Shown here: positions 52,698 through 61,532 of the stretch, one piece after another | How the letters are laid out: each line of letters starts with the position of its first letter | Numbering within the stretch: the stretch's first letter is position 1 | NCBI GenBank assembly: GCA_016169955.1 | Contig: JABJUM010000005.1 | Span: forward strand, 682,001 to 746,000 | Reading direction: 5' to 3' | DNA: 64,000 nucleotides | Source: Phytophthora vignae f. sp. vignae | Lineage: Eukaryota; Oomycota; Peronosporomycetes; Peronosporales; Peronosporaceae | The notes under the pieces: generated by a model | Database searches by the model: none | What the model was told of the DNA's origin: nothing | What the model saw: the letters and a program-made list of their open reading frames with translations, nothing else | Position numbers and translations under genes: made by a program

Positions 52698-54501
52698 ATG
52701 CCTCCACAAGGGCCCACAGTACACAACAAAGACCAGCTGCACGCACGCGGACTGACGTCGTACGATCAAACTATTGGTCCTCAAACTTTCCAAGGCATGG
52801 ATCGCCATACAGCTGACGACCTACGGAGGCAAATACTCGATCGAACGAACTCTAGCACTGGACGAGTACATCCAAACTACGCCACTATACCGCGTTGTAC
52901 TGGTCTGTCTTGCCGTACCCACCACGCTGATGTTACTAGTATTTGGCCAGGAAAGTATCCCATTACAAGACCCCGTGGATGGCTGGAGCGCGAATTATGG
53001 TTTCTGGGTCCGCGTGTGTCTTCTTGGAGGCGCGGTTGGGTATGCAGCCGCAACGTACGTTGGGTATATGATCGACGGAGCTGTACTATCTCGACGACAA
53101 CTTGCACTCTTCACCTTAGGAGTGGCAATCAGCTACACAGCCGTAAACATCGCAGTGGCAGCTTGGTTGGTATTTCCCATCCCATTCCTGGCGTTTTCGA
53201 GCAACATGGTCATAATGTTCATCTTGATCGGGTTATACCGCATCATCGTTGGAGCTTCTGTATTCCGTGAGGTCCTCGCACGACGAGGTCAGCTCTTGCC
53301 ATTCAAGAATTTTGTACTCGTGCAAGTGTCCATGCTACTGTTCTATCCAGCCTTTCAGGTTTTGTTTGGAGAGGTTACGAACACTCGGTGGGAGGTCCCA
53401 GCTTTGATGATTCTGCCTATCACGAAGCTTGTCATGAAAAACTTTATGGTCCGAACCATAACACACCGAGAAGATATGATACCGGAAGAAGTCATCTTTA
53501 TCGTCGATTTCTTTGACGCGTTGTACCTGGCCACGTGCATGCAAACTGCGTCTTCAACTACGTCTGTTGTAGCGGTCGTAAGCGTTCATCTGTTCCAAAG
53601 TGCGGTCGAATTGCACGAACTACGCCGAAAAACCCGCCGTATTTTTGTTGAGCTACACAAAGTCACGGGGCTTCAGGATAGGAATTTGTTTGCAGCTGCT
53701 ACGGCGCTTTGTCAGGAGCTCAAAAGTGAACTACACGCTGATTATTCGAGTGTCCAAGTGTACTCAAGTGTTCCCCATCGCGTGTCTGCAGAGAACAAGG
53801 TTCTACTCGAGGAGTTAAAGTTCAACCAGAAGGTGGTATCATCCTCTAGAAGTCCGATCCAGCCAACAAGAACAAAGCACGTGCTACAAAACCTGTTGAG
53901 CTCTCGAATGACGATACACCCGGCGTCTAATACACCAGCTCGATCTAGTAACAAGGAGATAGTAAGATCTTCTGCTTCGTATAGCTCTGCCAAGCAGAAG
54001 ACGGTGGAATGTGCTCGACTACTCCACGACGTGGCTGAGGTGCTGTTCACGTCTGAATGTCTCGTTCTGACGGAGTTCTTGGAAACGGTCATCCCGCTTT
54101 TGTATGGCAGCTACATTCTGTTGATGATTCGCTTGCCTAGCGCCGAGTATCACACTGAAATGGCGCACGTCACGACGGAAAACGTTGGTGGTATGGTCCA
54201 GGGGATCTTCATTTACGGGGTCATCGAATGGCTTTCATGTGTTGCAGTTGCGGTCATCATGTACCGGGACTGCGGAATCAGAGTGCTCCACCAGCTCGCG
54301 TTTGTGATCGAAACACAGATGCACCTTGTGCAAGCTAAGCTTCTCCTTTACGTTATGATCACTTTGACCTTCCGCGTGGTGCATTTCGGTAGGTTCGAAC
54401 AGGAGCTTGAGACATCGCTTTATTGGTCCTTGTGGTTCTAACCACTTTTAATCGTTGCAGGTGCCGACTTTAGTTTCCAGTTTTCGTGGATCAAGACCTA
54501 A
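52698..54501 (+). pseudogene. Polytopic membrane family, copy J, N-terminal frameshift
   Basis: The family frame is open from about 52,756 to 54,388 (LTTYGGKYSIERTLALDEY, GWSANYGFWVR, FPIPFLAF, YPAFQVLF, EDMIPEEVIFIVDFFDALY, FTSECLVLTEFLE, RDCGIRVLHQLAFVIE, FRVVHFG). A 72-bp phase-1 intron (54389-54460) and a terminal exon GADFSFQFSWIKT follow. This frame has no ATG before the first membrane helix. The plausible start ATG at 52698 (MPPQGPTVHNKDQLH) is one base out of phase and would have to shift near 52,770. It may be a recent pseudogene, a sequence error, or a gene with an unseen upstream exon. Otherwise intact. Confidence 0.65.
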
Positions 54502-55120
54502 TATTCACCACGGGAACTAGAAGAGCCACGAAAAAAAAAGAGCAAGAGCATTTATTATCGTGTGCGCGCAGCACTGGGACTTTAAGCAATCTGTTCTTGA
54601 AAAACAGAGGCGAGAATACTGACAAAAACTATTAATGCACTAGAAAACCTTTATTGGCATGCCCAGTGATGTATATACATGTACAAGCGTGTTCAATGGA
54701 TGGCTGGAGATCGTAACTTATCCAAAGTACCAGCAATCTTTGGTCAATTCTTCACTACGTCTTAAGAGCAAAGTTCAGGGTTGATCCCGAAAGTGTGATA
54801 CGCAGTCTCGATATCTACTGCTTTGTCAAAAGCTCAGTCAACATCGCGGAATCAAACAGCAGCTTGCAGCGTCCGAGCGTCTACATAACTACAAAGGGGT
54901 TCAGAACTGCTGGTCCAGTTAAAAGTCGATCCTCGACTCGCGAGCACAACAAGAGAGCGCCATTGCCGCGATGCAGAAATACCTGCGATTCGGGAAATGG
55001 AGTGCGACGAGCAGGGCGATCGTGAAGTAGGTCATACACAGCACCATTCAGGCACTGAGCAGCACTCAAAAGCATGGTAGCAGTGTTTCTAATCGTTGTC
55101 AGTCGGCTTCTACCGTGTAC
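54502..55120. other. Intergenic, copy J to Ngaro element
   Basis: 619 bp with no gene. A poly-A tract (AAAAAAAAA, about 54,531) lies just after copy J. The last 100 bases would be the left flank of the Ngaro insertion. Confidence 0.5.
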
Positions 55121-55287
55121 GCTACGTTTCGTATCGGCGACGGTGGGTGCAAACCTGAGGAGTGGGGAGGAAACGATTCTTTTCCGGATCGCATGGAGTC
55201 AGACAAGATTGCAGGACGAGAGGGCGTAACAGACGCCCTCAGATAGCTAGAGTAGGTTCATTTCAGATTTAGCTCTGAGCGACAGAA
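55121..55287 (+). repeat. Ngaro split direct repeat A1
   Basis: 167 bp, starts GCTACGTTTCG. It differs from A2 (60968-61134) at two positions that I could find. Confidence 0.95.
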
Positions 55288-55327
55288 GCGATTCCTTCGA
55301 CACGACCGTTCATCCCGGCTCCTCGCT

Positions 55328-57331
55328 ATGGCTTCACCCCGCCGGTTTGCCTTCCTTAAACCGAACGCGCTAGGCACGGTAGCCTTCGCGTACGGCTCCA
55401 CCAGTGGGGTCGAGACGGGGACTGTGGTGGCGGTCAGCAGGGTCGCTAGCGGGCGCTGGAACGACTTGGGCCCATTCGAGACGGAGATAGCCGCCGATGA
55501 GTTTGACGCCAGGTCAGTCACGCAGGAGGAGGCGGCCAGTGGCATCGGAACGTACCTGGGCGCCTACATCTGTGCGGCGCGCACGCCTCCTGCGTCAGCT
55601 CGTGTTTGGGACTACGGGGTTGTTGTGGATTACACGTGGAACGGACGGTCGGGGGCAGGTGTGCTGCATGTGCTGTTTGGAGACGAAACGTTGGAGTTAT
55701 CGTTTGACGAGGGAGCTTTCGTGCCGTTGGCGCTCGAAGCTTACGTGCTGCGTCCTTGCTTTCGTCTGGCCGTCATGCATACAATGCTGCGCGAGATGCG
55801 TGACGTCCACGATAAAGTGACCGCCCATTTTAATGGCCAGGGCCGAAACGCGACTCGGAATTCGAAGACTATTCGTCGTGCGGTTGGACAAGGGGTGCTG
55901 GATGAGCACCAGCTCATTCCGGTTTTTGACGTTATGACAGCTCGGGTCGGTTATGTGCCAATCAGTTATGTGCTGGATTTCGTGTATTATTCTGGTGGCC
56001 GTCGACGCCGGCCGAGTCATGTTTGCATTGGTGACTCTGTTTTTGACGGCGTGGTGAACGGGGGCAGGACATCTGATGCGACAGGAGCGCAGCAGATTCC
56101 CACCGATACTACGGAGAGCCGTTCCACGCGTCGTGGTGCGGCCGAGCAGCTTGAACTTGGTGGTTCGGATCCTCAACAGCCCGTGGTAGATGCTGCTTCC
56201 GCTACTCGGACCATCGAGTATCATGACAATTCCGGTATTTTGAGTGACTCTGACGACGACAGTGAGGGTGAAGCGATCGCTGTTCCGAGTCCGGCGCCTA
56301 TGCTGCCGCAGCGTCGACCAGCTTCGAAAGCACTGGACGCTAACGTGTCACGTCTCCAACGGATGCGTAGCCAGTTTTCGGATGACCCTGACATGCAACG
56401 TGATCTGGACCAGTTTATTTTGTTTCGCGAGACAGGTTCGGCTTCGGGATGTCCGAGTAGTATTCGCAGAGCTTATCCGACCAGTGTGGCGGGAGATGGA
56501 GGAGCTCAGTTCCAGCCTACTGCGTTGCAATCGGCTGTTCATGACGAGCTCGTTAATGGTGGTCTCTCAACCATGCATTTTGCTCGTGTGGATCCCGACA
56601 CCAAGCGTGCACAGGCGCGCAAGTATGAAATGCGTAATTTCTCACGGAAGAACCCGTTACCGAAGCCGGCCGTGGCTGCTTCGGTTAGTGACGTGGTTGA
56701 TGCGATCGACGTGCTCAGTGCATTCAGCTCGATTGTCTTCGGGCCTCCGGTGCTGAATTTACTCCAGGCTGCGCGGCAGTTTCTCCTTTCTCCACGCATC
56801 CGAGCGGACATCCCCGATTCAGCAGCCATTGCAGCTCTCGTTCAGTACGTGGATGAACGCTTCGAACGATTCCGAACTAGAATCGCTCGACGAGATCGCG
56901 TGGCGGCGGCATCAATTGCAGCAGAGTTCTCCACTGAGCATGTACTGTATACGAGACTCGTTCAGGCTGTCATCCAGCGCCGAATTGCATCGCTGGCTCC
57001 GGAACCTCTTGGGAACGTCAACCAAGCCCGAGGACATGCCCGCCAAAATGTCAAGGACCGCAACGTGCGTTATGTCGGAGGAGCACCGCGTAAAGCTCAG
57101 CGTACGGTTCCTCTAGAAGTACTGGCGGCGCTACCGAAGCAGCAAGGCAAGTCGTTGTGCATGCGGTACATATCCAATCAGGGCTGCCGGGGTCAAGGTA
57201 CAACATGCGTGTTCGAAGAGCGAGGGCACTTTCAACCAAACTCGCTGCCGTCGATAGTGCGGGACCACATCTCTAAGCATTATGGCGGGGTTCGCCCAGT
57301 TGCTCCTAAAGAAGAGGCATCCGAAGCGTGA
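55328..57331 (+). CDS. gag: Ngaro ORF1, gag-like
   Basis: 667 aa from the ATG at 55328. Most of it matches no family I know. Near the C-terminus a Cys/His cluster (CMRYISNQGCRGQGTTC..H) resembles a CCCH or zinc-knuckle nucleic-acid-binding finger, as expected of a Gag. The stop is TGA at 57329-57331, and the RT ORF follows in the same frame, so readthrough or reinitiation could give a fusion. Confidence 0.75.
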   Translation: MASPRRFAFLKPNALGTVAFAYGSTSGVETGTVVAVSRVASGRWNDLGPFETEIAADEFDARSVTQEEAASGIGTYLGAYICAARTPPASARVWDYGVVVDYTWNGRSGAGVLHVLFGDETLELSFDEGAFVPLALEAYVLRPCFRLAVMHTMLREMRDVHDKVTAHFNGQGRNATRNSKTIRRAVGQGVLDEHQLIPVFDVMTARVGYVPISYVLDFVYYSGGRRRRPSHVCIGDSVFDGVVNGGRTSDATGAQQIPTDTTESRSTRRGAAEQLELGGSDPQQPVVDAASATRTIEYHDNSGILSDSDDDSEGEAIAVPSPAPMLPQRRPASKALDANVSRLQRMRSQFSDDPDMQRDLDQFILFRETGSASGCPSSIRRAYPTSVAGDGGAQFQPTALQSAVHDELVNGGLSTMHFARVDPDTKRAQARKYEMRNFSRKNPLPKPAVAASVSDVVDAIDVLSAFSSIVFGPPVLNLLQAARQFLLSPRIRADIPDSAAIAALVQYVDERFERFRTRIARRDRVAAASIAAEFSTEHVLYTRLVQAVIQRRIASLAPEPLGNVNQARGHARQNVKDRNVRYVGGAPRKAQRTVPLEVLAALPKQQGKSLCMRYISNQGCRGQGTTCVFEERGHFQPNSLPSIVRDHISKHYGGVRPVAPKEEASEA

Positions 57332-57448
57332 AGGTGCCTGGAGGTGGACGTCGGGTGCGCCACCTCTAGGCCGGCTCGAAAGCCACCCGATCAGTGCGGC
57401 GAAATTGACAAACCTGCGCAAGTAGCTCACGCAACGAGCACAAGAGCA

Positions 57449-59947
57449 ATGGTCCAGGTCGGCGAACGGACAAAGCCCGCGCCAGGCTTGGCGTTAACCG
57501 CACTACAAGAGTTCTGCCACGGGTGCGAGACCACTCCACCTAGCAGTTTCAGCAAACCTCGGCATAGCGATCATCAGGACGCCGCTGGGATGGGTTCGTT
57601 GCGCGGCTTGGTTCCCCAACAACGTTTTCATGGTACGGGCGAGATTACTCCCCGTGTCAGTGCTGACGGCAAGAGCGAGATCCCTCCTCTAGTCAGATTC
57701 GACGATACGAGCGAGCTCCCTCCTCGTAGCCGTCTGTCGATACCTGTTTTGTGTCGTAAGGATTCGAAGCCGGGCGCTGAGGAAGCTGGTACATCCTCTG
57801 GTAGCAACGAGTTCAGTCCGAAGCCAAGTATCCCCAGCATCGGTGTGTCGCCTGCAAGCATGAGTGATTTTCTCACAAAGAAGCGCAGGGGCTTCGCCCA
57901 AACGCTGTTGGCTCAGACCCGCTTGCTATTCACTCACCGGACCAATGCGCGTGCTGGGCTTCGAGATGCCCTGCTACAGTACGATATTCAGTGGCCTGAG
58001 TCAAGCCCTGCATTTGTGATGGCGGGGGGCTCACGACAGTTCAGGCTGGACACGAGCAAACAACATGCGTACAGTGCGTTTTTACGGCGGTCTCGCATGC
58101 GTTTACCTGACTTTGTTCGACTTCTTCGGGGTGAGACTGCAGCGGACCCTCGGCCAAACAAAGCACTGGAGCTACCTGACCACCTCCCCGGCTGGAGGTC
58201 CTACGTGCATCGCGGTGAATGGGAAGAAATCGTCCGCCACGGTGTAACTCCAAGCTGGCGACGACCGTTTTGGCCGCAAAGCACGGCGCCATCCAATCAC
58301 CCATCTGCGCATCGAGCGCTGAATATGCTCGTTAAAGGTATCCGAAAGGGGCAAGACAACTCTCAATATCTGGTACTCGACATTGATCTTCGCGAGTTAC
58401 TCGACGACGTGACGTGTAGTCCGTTTGGCGCTGTGCAAAAAGGAAATCAAGATCTAGCATTTGATGCGAGAATTATTCACGATCTCTCGCATCCTCGGGG
58501 CCGTTCTGTCAACGACAACTCACTCGAAGACTCGACTATCCCGGTCAAGTACAGTGGTGCAGCCGTTTTAGCTCGTCGTGTCCTTGACGTGGAACGCCAG
58601 AGTCCTGGATCAGCACGAATGATGACCGGCGACGTGCATGGGGCTTTCCGTAACATTCCGTTAGCGGCAGCGGCGGTAGGTCGGTTCGCGGGGACTCTAC
58701 CTGAACTGGGGGTGCTCATTATCGATCTGTCCTGCCCATTCGGCTGGACGGACTCTCCAGGGCACTATTGGACAGCAGGGGCAGCTATTAACCACATTCA
58801 TGCGAGCTCGCGGCCAACCTGGTCCAATCAACCCGTTGAAGGGGCTCTTTATTTCGACGACAAGGCCTGGTGTGATGACCATATCTGCATCGAACCTGAC
58901 ATTGGTACTCGACTGGTAGAAGCCGACTTGTCACTCCGGGCCGCTATGACAGGCGTTTTAGGCCCAGAAGCCTGCAACGAGGAAAAATTTTCACCATGGT
59001 TTCGGGTGGGTACCGCTCTAGGGCTCAGGTGGAACCTCGATGAAATGACGCTCTCGATCCCGTCGGAGAAGATAGCTAAAGCCGATCGTCGGCTTCGGGA
59101 CATGCTTTCAGCTACGGTCACTACAAGGAGGGATTTGAACAAGCTCCTCGGCAGTCTTCGACATGTGTCAACGTGCATTCTGTCTGCCAGACCGTTTTTC
59201 CAGGGAATTGCTGCCTTGGCAAGAACATCGCCACGATTTGGCGTTGTCGTGGTGGGGAATGAGGTGCGGGACGATATCCAGTGGTTCCTGAGCATCTTAG
59301 CCGCAGATAGTCTCAACGCAGTCCCGCTCGTGCGATTCTCTCAACAACACCAGCCAGATATCCACATTACGATGGATGCAAGTGATCGAGGGCTGTGCGC
59401 GCTATTTGCTGCGCGGAAGCAATATGTTCAAGTTGAGTTCACTGCAGATGAACGCAAACAGATTGCGGCGGTTAACGCGTCGGGCTCTAGTGATTTTGGT
59501 ATAAACTTGCGCGAGCTAATGAGCACGGTGTTCGCAGCGCTGGTGTGGGGGCCTCTATGGAGGCGACCGTGTACGTCGGCACCTTGCCACGTAAGGTTCT
59601 GGATTGACAACACTACAGCTGCTGCTTGGACGAACCGGAAAGCAAGTCGCAACGAGTACGCACAATTGCTGCTACGTGTATTGGCTCTGCTCGAAGTGCG
59701 CTACAATTTCTACAGCACGGCCGACCATATAGCCGGGGAGACCAACGTCATGGCAGACGCAGGGTCAAGGGTGTGGCAATCCCAGAAGATGACTGATCTT
59801 TTCTCTGTTTTGTCTCGCGGCTGGACGCAGGTTTCAGTCCCCAGTGCCTCGAGAGATCTCTGCGCTCTTTGGGGGCGCTTCTCCGCGCAGGAGCTCTTGC
59901 CGACACATCGCGAATCCACTACAAGCGAGGATGGGGGCAGTGGATAA
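57449..59947 (+). CDS. Ngaro ORF2, reverse transcriptase and RNase H
   Basis: Open from just after the ORF1 stop; the first ATG is 57449 (MVQVGERTKPAP). RT core: CSPFGAVQKGN, RIIHDLSHPRG, MTGDVHGAFRNIPL, CPFGWTDSPGHYW, and the catalytic box YFDDKAW. DIRS-type RNase H: HITMDASDRGL, NLRELMSTVFAAL, RFWIDNTTAAAW and NVMADAGSR supply the acidic residues. No methyltransferase domain, which argues for Ngaro rather than DIRS1. The end overlaps the recombinase ORF in the -1 frame. Confidence 0.85.
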   Translation: MVQVGERTKPAPGLALTALQEFCHGCETTPPSSFSKPRHSDHQDAAGMGSLRGLVPQQRFHGTGEITPRVSADGKSEIPPLVRFDDTSELPPRSRLSIPVLCRKDSKPGAEEAGTSSGSNEFSPKPSIPSIGVSPASMSDFLTKKRRGFAQTLLAQTRLLFTHRTNARAGLRDALLQYDIQWPESSPAFVMAGGSRQFRLDTSKQHAYSAFLRRSRMRLPDFVRLLRGETAADPRPNKALELPDHLPGWRSYVHRGEWEEIVRHGVTPSWRRPFWPQSTAPSNHPSAHRALNMLVKGIRKGQDNSQYLVLDIDLRELLDDVTCSPFGAVQKGNQDLAFDARIIHDLSHPRGRSVNDNSLEDSTIPVKYSGAAVLARRVLDVERQSPGSARMMTGDVHGAFRNIPLAAAAVGRFAGTLPELGVLIIDLSCPFGWTDSPGHYWTAGAAINHIHASSRPTWSNQPVEGALYFDDKAWCDDHICIEPDIGTRLVEADLSLRAAMTGVLGPEACNEEKFSPWFRVGTALGLRWNLDEMTLSIPSEKIAKADRRLRDMLSATVTTRRDLNKLLGSLRHVSTCILSARPFFQGIAALARTSPRFGVVVVGNEVRDDIQWFLSILAADSLNAVPLVRFSQQHQPDIHITMDASDRGLCALFAARKQYVQVEFTADERKQIAAVNASGSSDFGINLRELMSTVFAALVWGPLWRRPCTSAPCHVRFWIDNTTAAAWTNRKASRNEYAQLLLRVLALLEVRYNFYSTADHIAGETNVMADAGSRVWQSQKMTDLFSVLSRGWTQVSVPSASRDLCALWGRFSAQELLPTHRESTTSEDGGSG

Positions 59948-60861
59948 CGTGGTGTCGCTATATGGGCTATCAACCTTGGCTGGGGGAACATGATCGTGAC
60001 GAAAATGATGCCAAACTCGGGGCATTCGCGGTGTACTTGTGGAGATTCGGCATGAACAAACGCGGCCAAGGAAATACTTACTCGACCATCTGTGGGAAGC
60101 TCTGCGCAGTCCGGTGGTACCATAAAAATGCTGCTGGATATGACCCCGGCGTCAACGCCAGCCATGCTATCTTGCTGCGGGGCATTCGCCGTTTTACGAG
60201 TCCAGTATCCAAGCAGCAACCTGTGACGCCCGCACTTTTACTCCGAGTTTTCGACACAATTGATCTTCGTCACGCGCGAGCGCAACTTCTGTGGGGCGGG
60301 CTACTGCTCGGATACTTCTTTTTGCTAAGAAGGTCAGAGTATCTGCACATCGGCAATAAACATCATGATTACGTCTTGCGACTCGGCGATATCCGGCTAC
60401 TGAACTCGGACCAGCACTCGGTCCCCCCTCGGCACGCTACCCGCGTCGGCATCCGTCTGTCCGGGGCCAAGAACAACCAGTACGGCCGATTGGAAGAGCA
60501 CTTCCACAACAGCTCGGGGCATGCGATATTGTGTCCTGTGAAAGGGGCCCGATGGGTGATGAAGGCGGCAGCCAGGCTCGGCACACAACAGCGCCAGCCT
60601 GCATTGGCTTATGGACGTTACACCGGAATTACTGCAAAAGAAGTTGCGTCGGTACTCAAGACGGCGGCCAGGGACTTAGGCGTCGACGACGCGCGGTTTT
60701 CGACGCACTCGATCAGAATAGGCGGTGCGACGGCGCTGCTTAACGCCGGTGCGGATCGCTTGGTGCTGAAGCTTATGGGAAGATGGCTCTCGAGCGCATT
60801 CGAACCGTACCCTGTGCTAACCGCGGAGGGTTCAAGCCGACTTTCAAGCCTGATGTGTTGA
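59869..60861 (+). CDS. Ngaro tyrosine recombinase
   Basis: About 330 aa, overlapping ORF2 by 79 bases in the -1 frame and lacking an ATG before the core-binding domain (SRIHYKRGWGQWITWC), so it is probably made by frameshift or reinitiation. Catalytic residues: Arg in FLLRRSEYL, HSIR in FSTHSIRIGGATALL, Trp in LMGRWLSSAF, and nucleophile Tyr in AFEPY. It joins the circular cDNA to the target by strand exchange. Confidence 0.9.
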   Translation: MGALLRAGALADTSRIHYKRGWGQWITWCRYMGYQPWLGEHDRDENDAKLGAFAVYLWRFGMNKRGQGNTYSTICGKLCAVRWYHKNAAGYDPGVNASHAILLRGIRRFTSPVSKQQPVTPALLLRVFDTIDLRHARAQLLWGGLLLGYFFLLRRSEYLHIGNKHHDYVLRLGDIRLLNSDQHSVPPRHATRVGIRLSGAKNNQYGRLEEHFHNSSGHAILCPVKGARWVMKAAARLGTQQRQPALAYGRYTGITAKEVASVLKTAARDLGVDDARFSTHSIRIGGATALLNAGADRLVLKLMGRWLSSAFEPYPVLTAEGSSRLSSLMC

Positions 60862-60898
60862 GCCTGACACGACATCGAAGTGGATCATCAATGGGGCT

Positions 60899-60967
60899 CG
60901 CCACTCCGCTCCCTTATCTGGCTAAACACTACGAATTTGCACCCCACGTAATGCGGTACTTGGAAAC
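60899..60967 (+). repeat. Ngaro split direct repeat B1
   Basis: 69 bp, identical to B2 (61137-61205); directly followed by A2. Confidence 0.95.
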
Positions 60968-61134
60968 GCTACGTTTCGTATCGGCGACGGTGGTTGCAAA
61001 CCTGAGGAGTGGGGAGGAAACGATTCTTTTCCGGATCGCATGGAGTCAGACAAGATTGCAGGACGAGAGGGCGTAACAGACGCCCCCAGATAGCTAGAGT
61101 AGGTTCATTTCAGATTTAGCTCTGAGCGACAGAA
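60968..61134 (+). repeat. Ngaro split direct repeat A2
   Basis: 167 bp, copy of A1; lies between B1 and B2. Confidence 0.95.
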
Positions 61135-61136
61135 CC

Positions 61137-61205
61137 CGCCACTCCGCTCCCTTATCTGGCTAAACACTACGAATTTGCACCCCACGTAATGCGGTACTTG
61201 GAAAC
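61137..61205 (+). repeat. Ngaro split direct repeat B2
   Basis: 69 bp, identical to B1; right end of the element (..GGAAAC, then flank CGGAAG). Confidence 0.95.
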
Positions 61206-61532
61206 CGGAAGTCGACAGACTGACAAAAGGTACTCATACGTTCTTTTTCTGACCGGATAAGGTACCAATCTTACCAAATTGAACTCATGAGAAACCTAGT
61301 AATTGCTAATTGTATTCCGATGCAATACGAATATTTGAAGGCAAATAATAGACATCTTGGAAAGCCCTTGCTGTCTGATCTGCACGAACTCATTTGGCAA
61401 CAGCCACTACGACGTAGTATATCTCGCTCTCCGCAATTAGCTTTTGACGACTATCTCGTGCCTTTTTTTCAGAACTCTACCAGCGTCGCAAGGCCAAACC
61501 GAGTTGAAAAGCAACGCTTGTCGGCGGCAACG
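61206..61532. other. Upstream region of copy K
   Basis: 327 bp between the Ngaro end and the preferred start of copy K. The copy K frame is open back to an ATG at 61287, but that extension (82 residues) does not resemble other family N-termini and is more likely leader or promoter. Confidence 0.45.

Larger units (their letters stand above)
55121..61205 (+). mobile_element. Ngaro/DIRS-type tyrosine-recombinase retrotransposon
   Basis: 6.1 kb with three ORFs (gag-like, RT-RNase H, tyrosine recombinase) and the diagnostic split direct repeats in the order A1, ORFs, B1, A2, B2. It has no LTR, integrase or target duplication. Integration in this class is by recombination through a circular intermediate. 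The dinucleotide AC occurs at the left end, the B1/A2 junction and the right end, as expected of the crossover core. It separates copy J from copy K. Confidence 0.9.

Noticed and set aside
61287..61532. 82-residue N-terminal extension of membrane copy K
   Set aside because: No similarity to other family members; the ATG at 61533 matches the family start.
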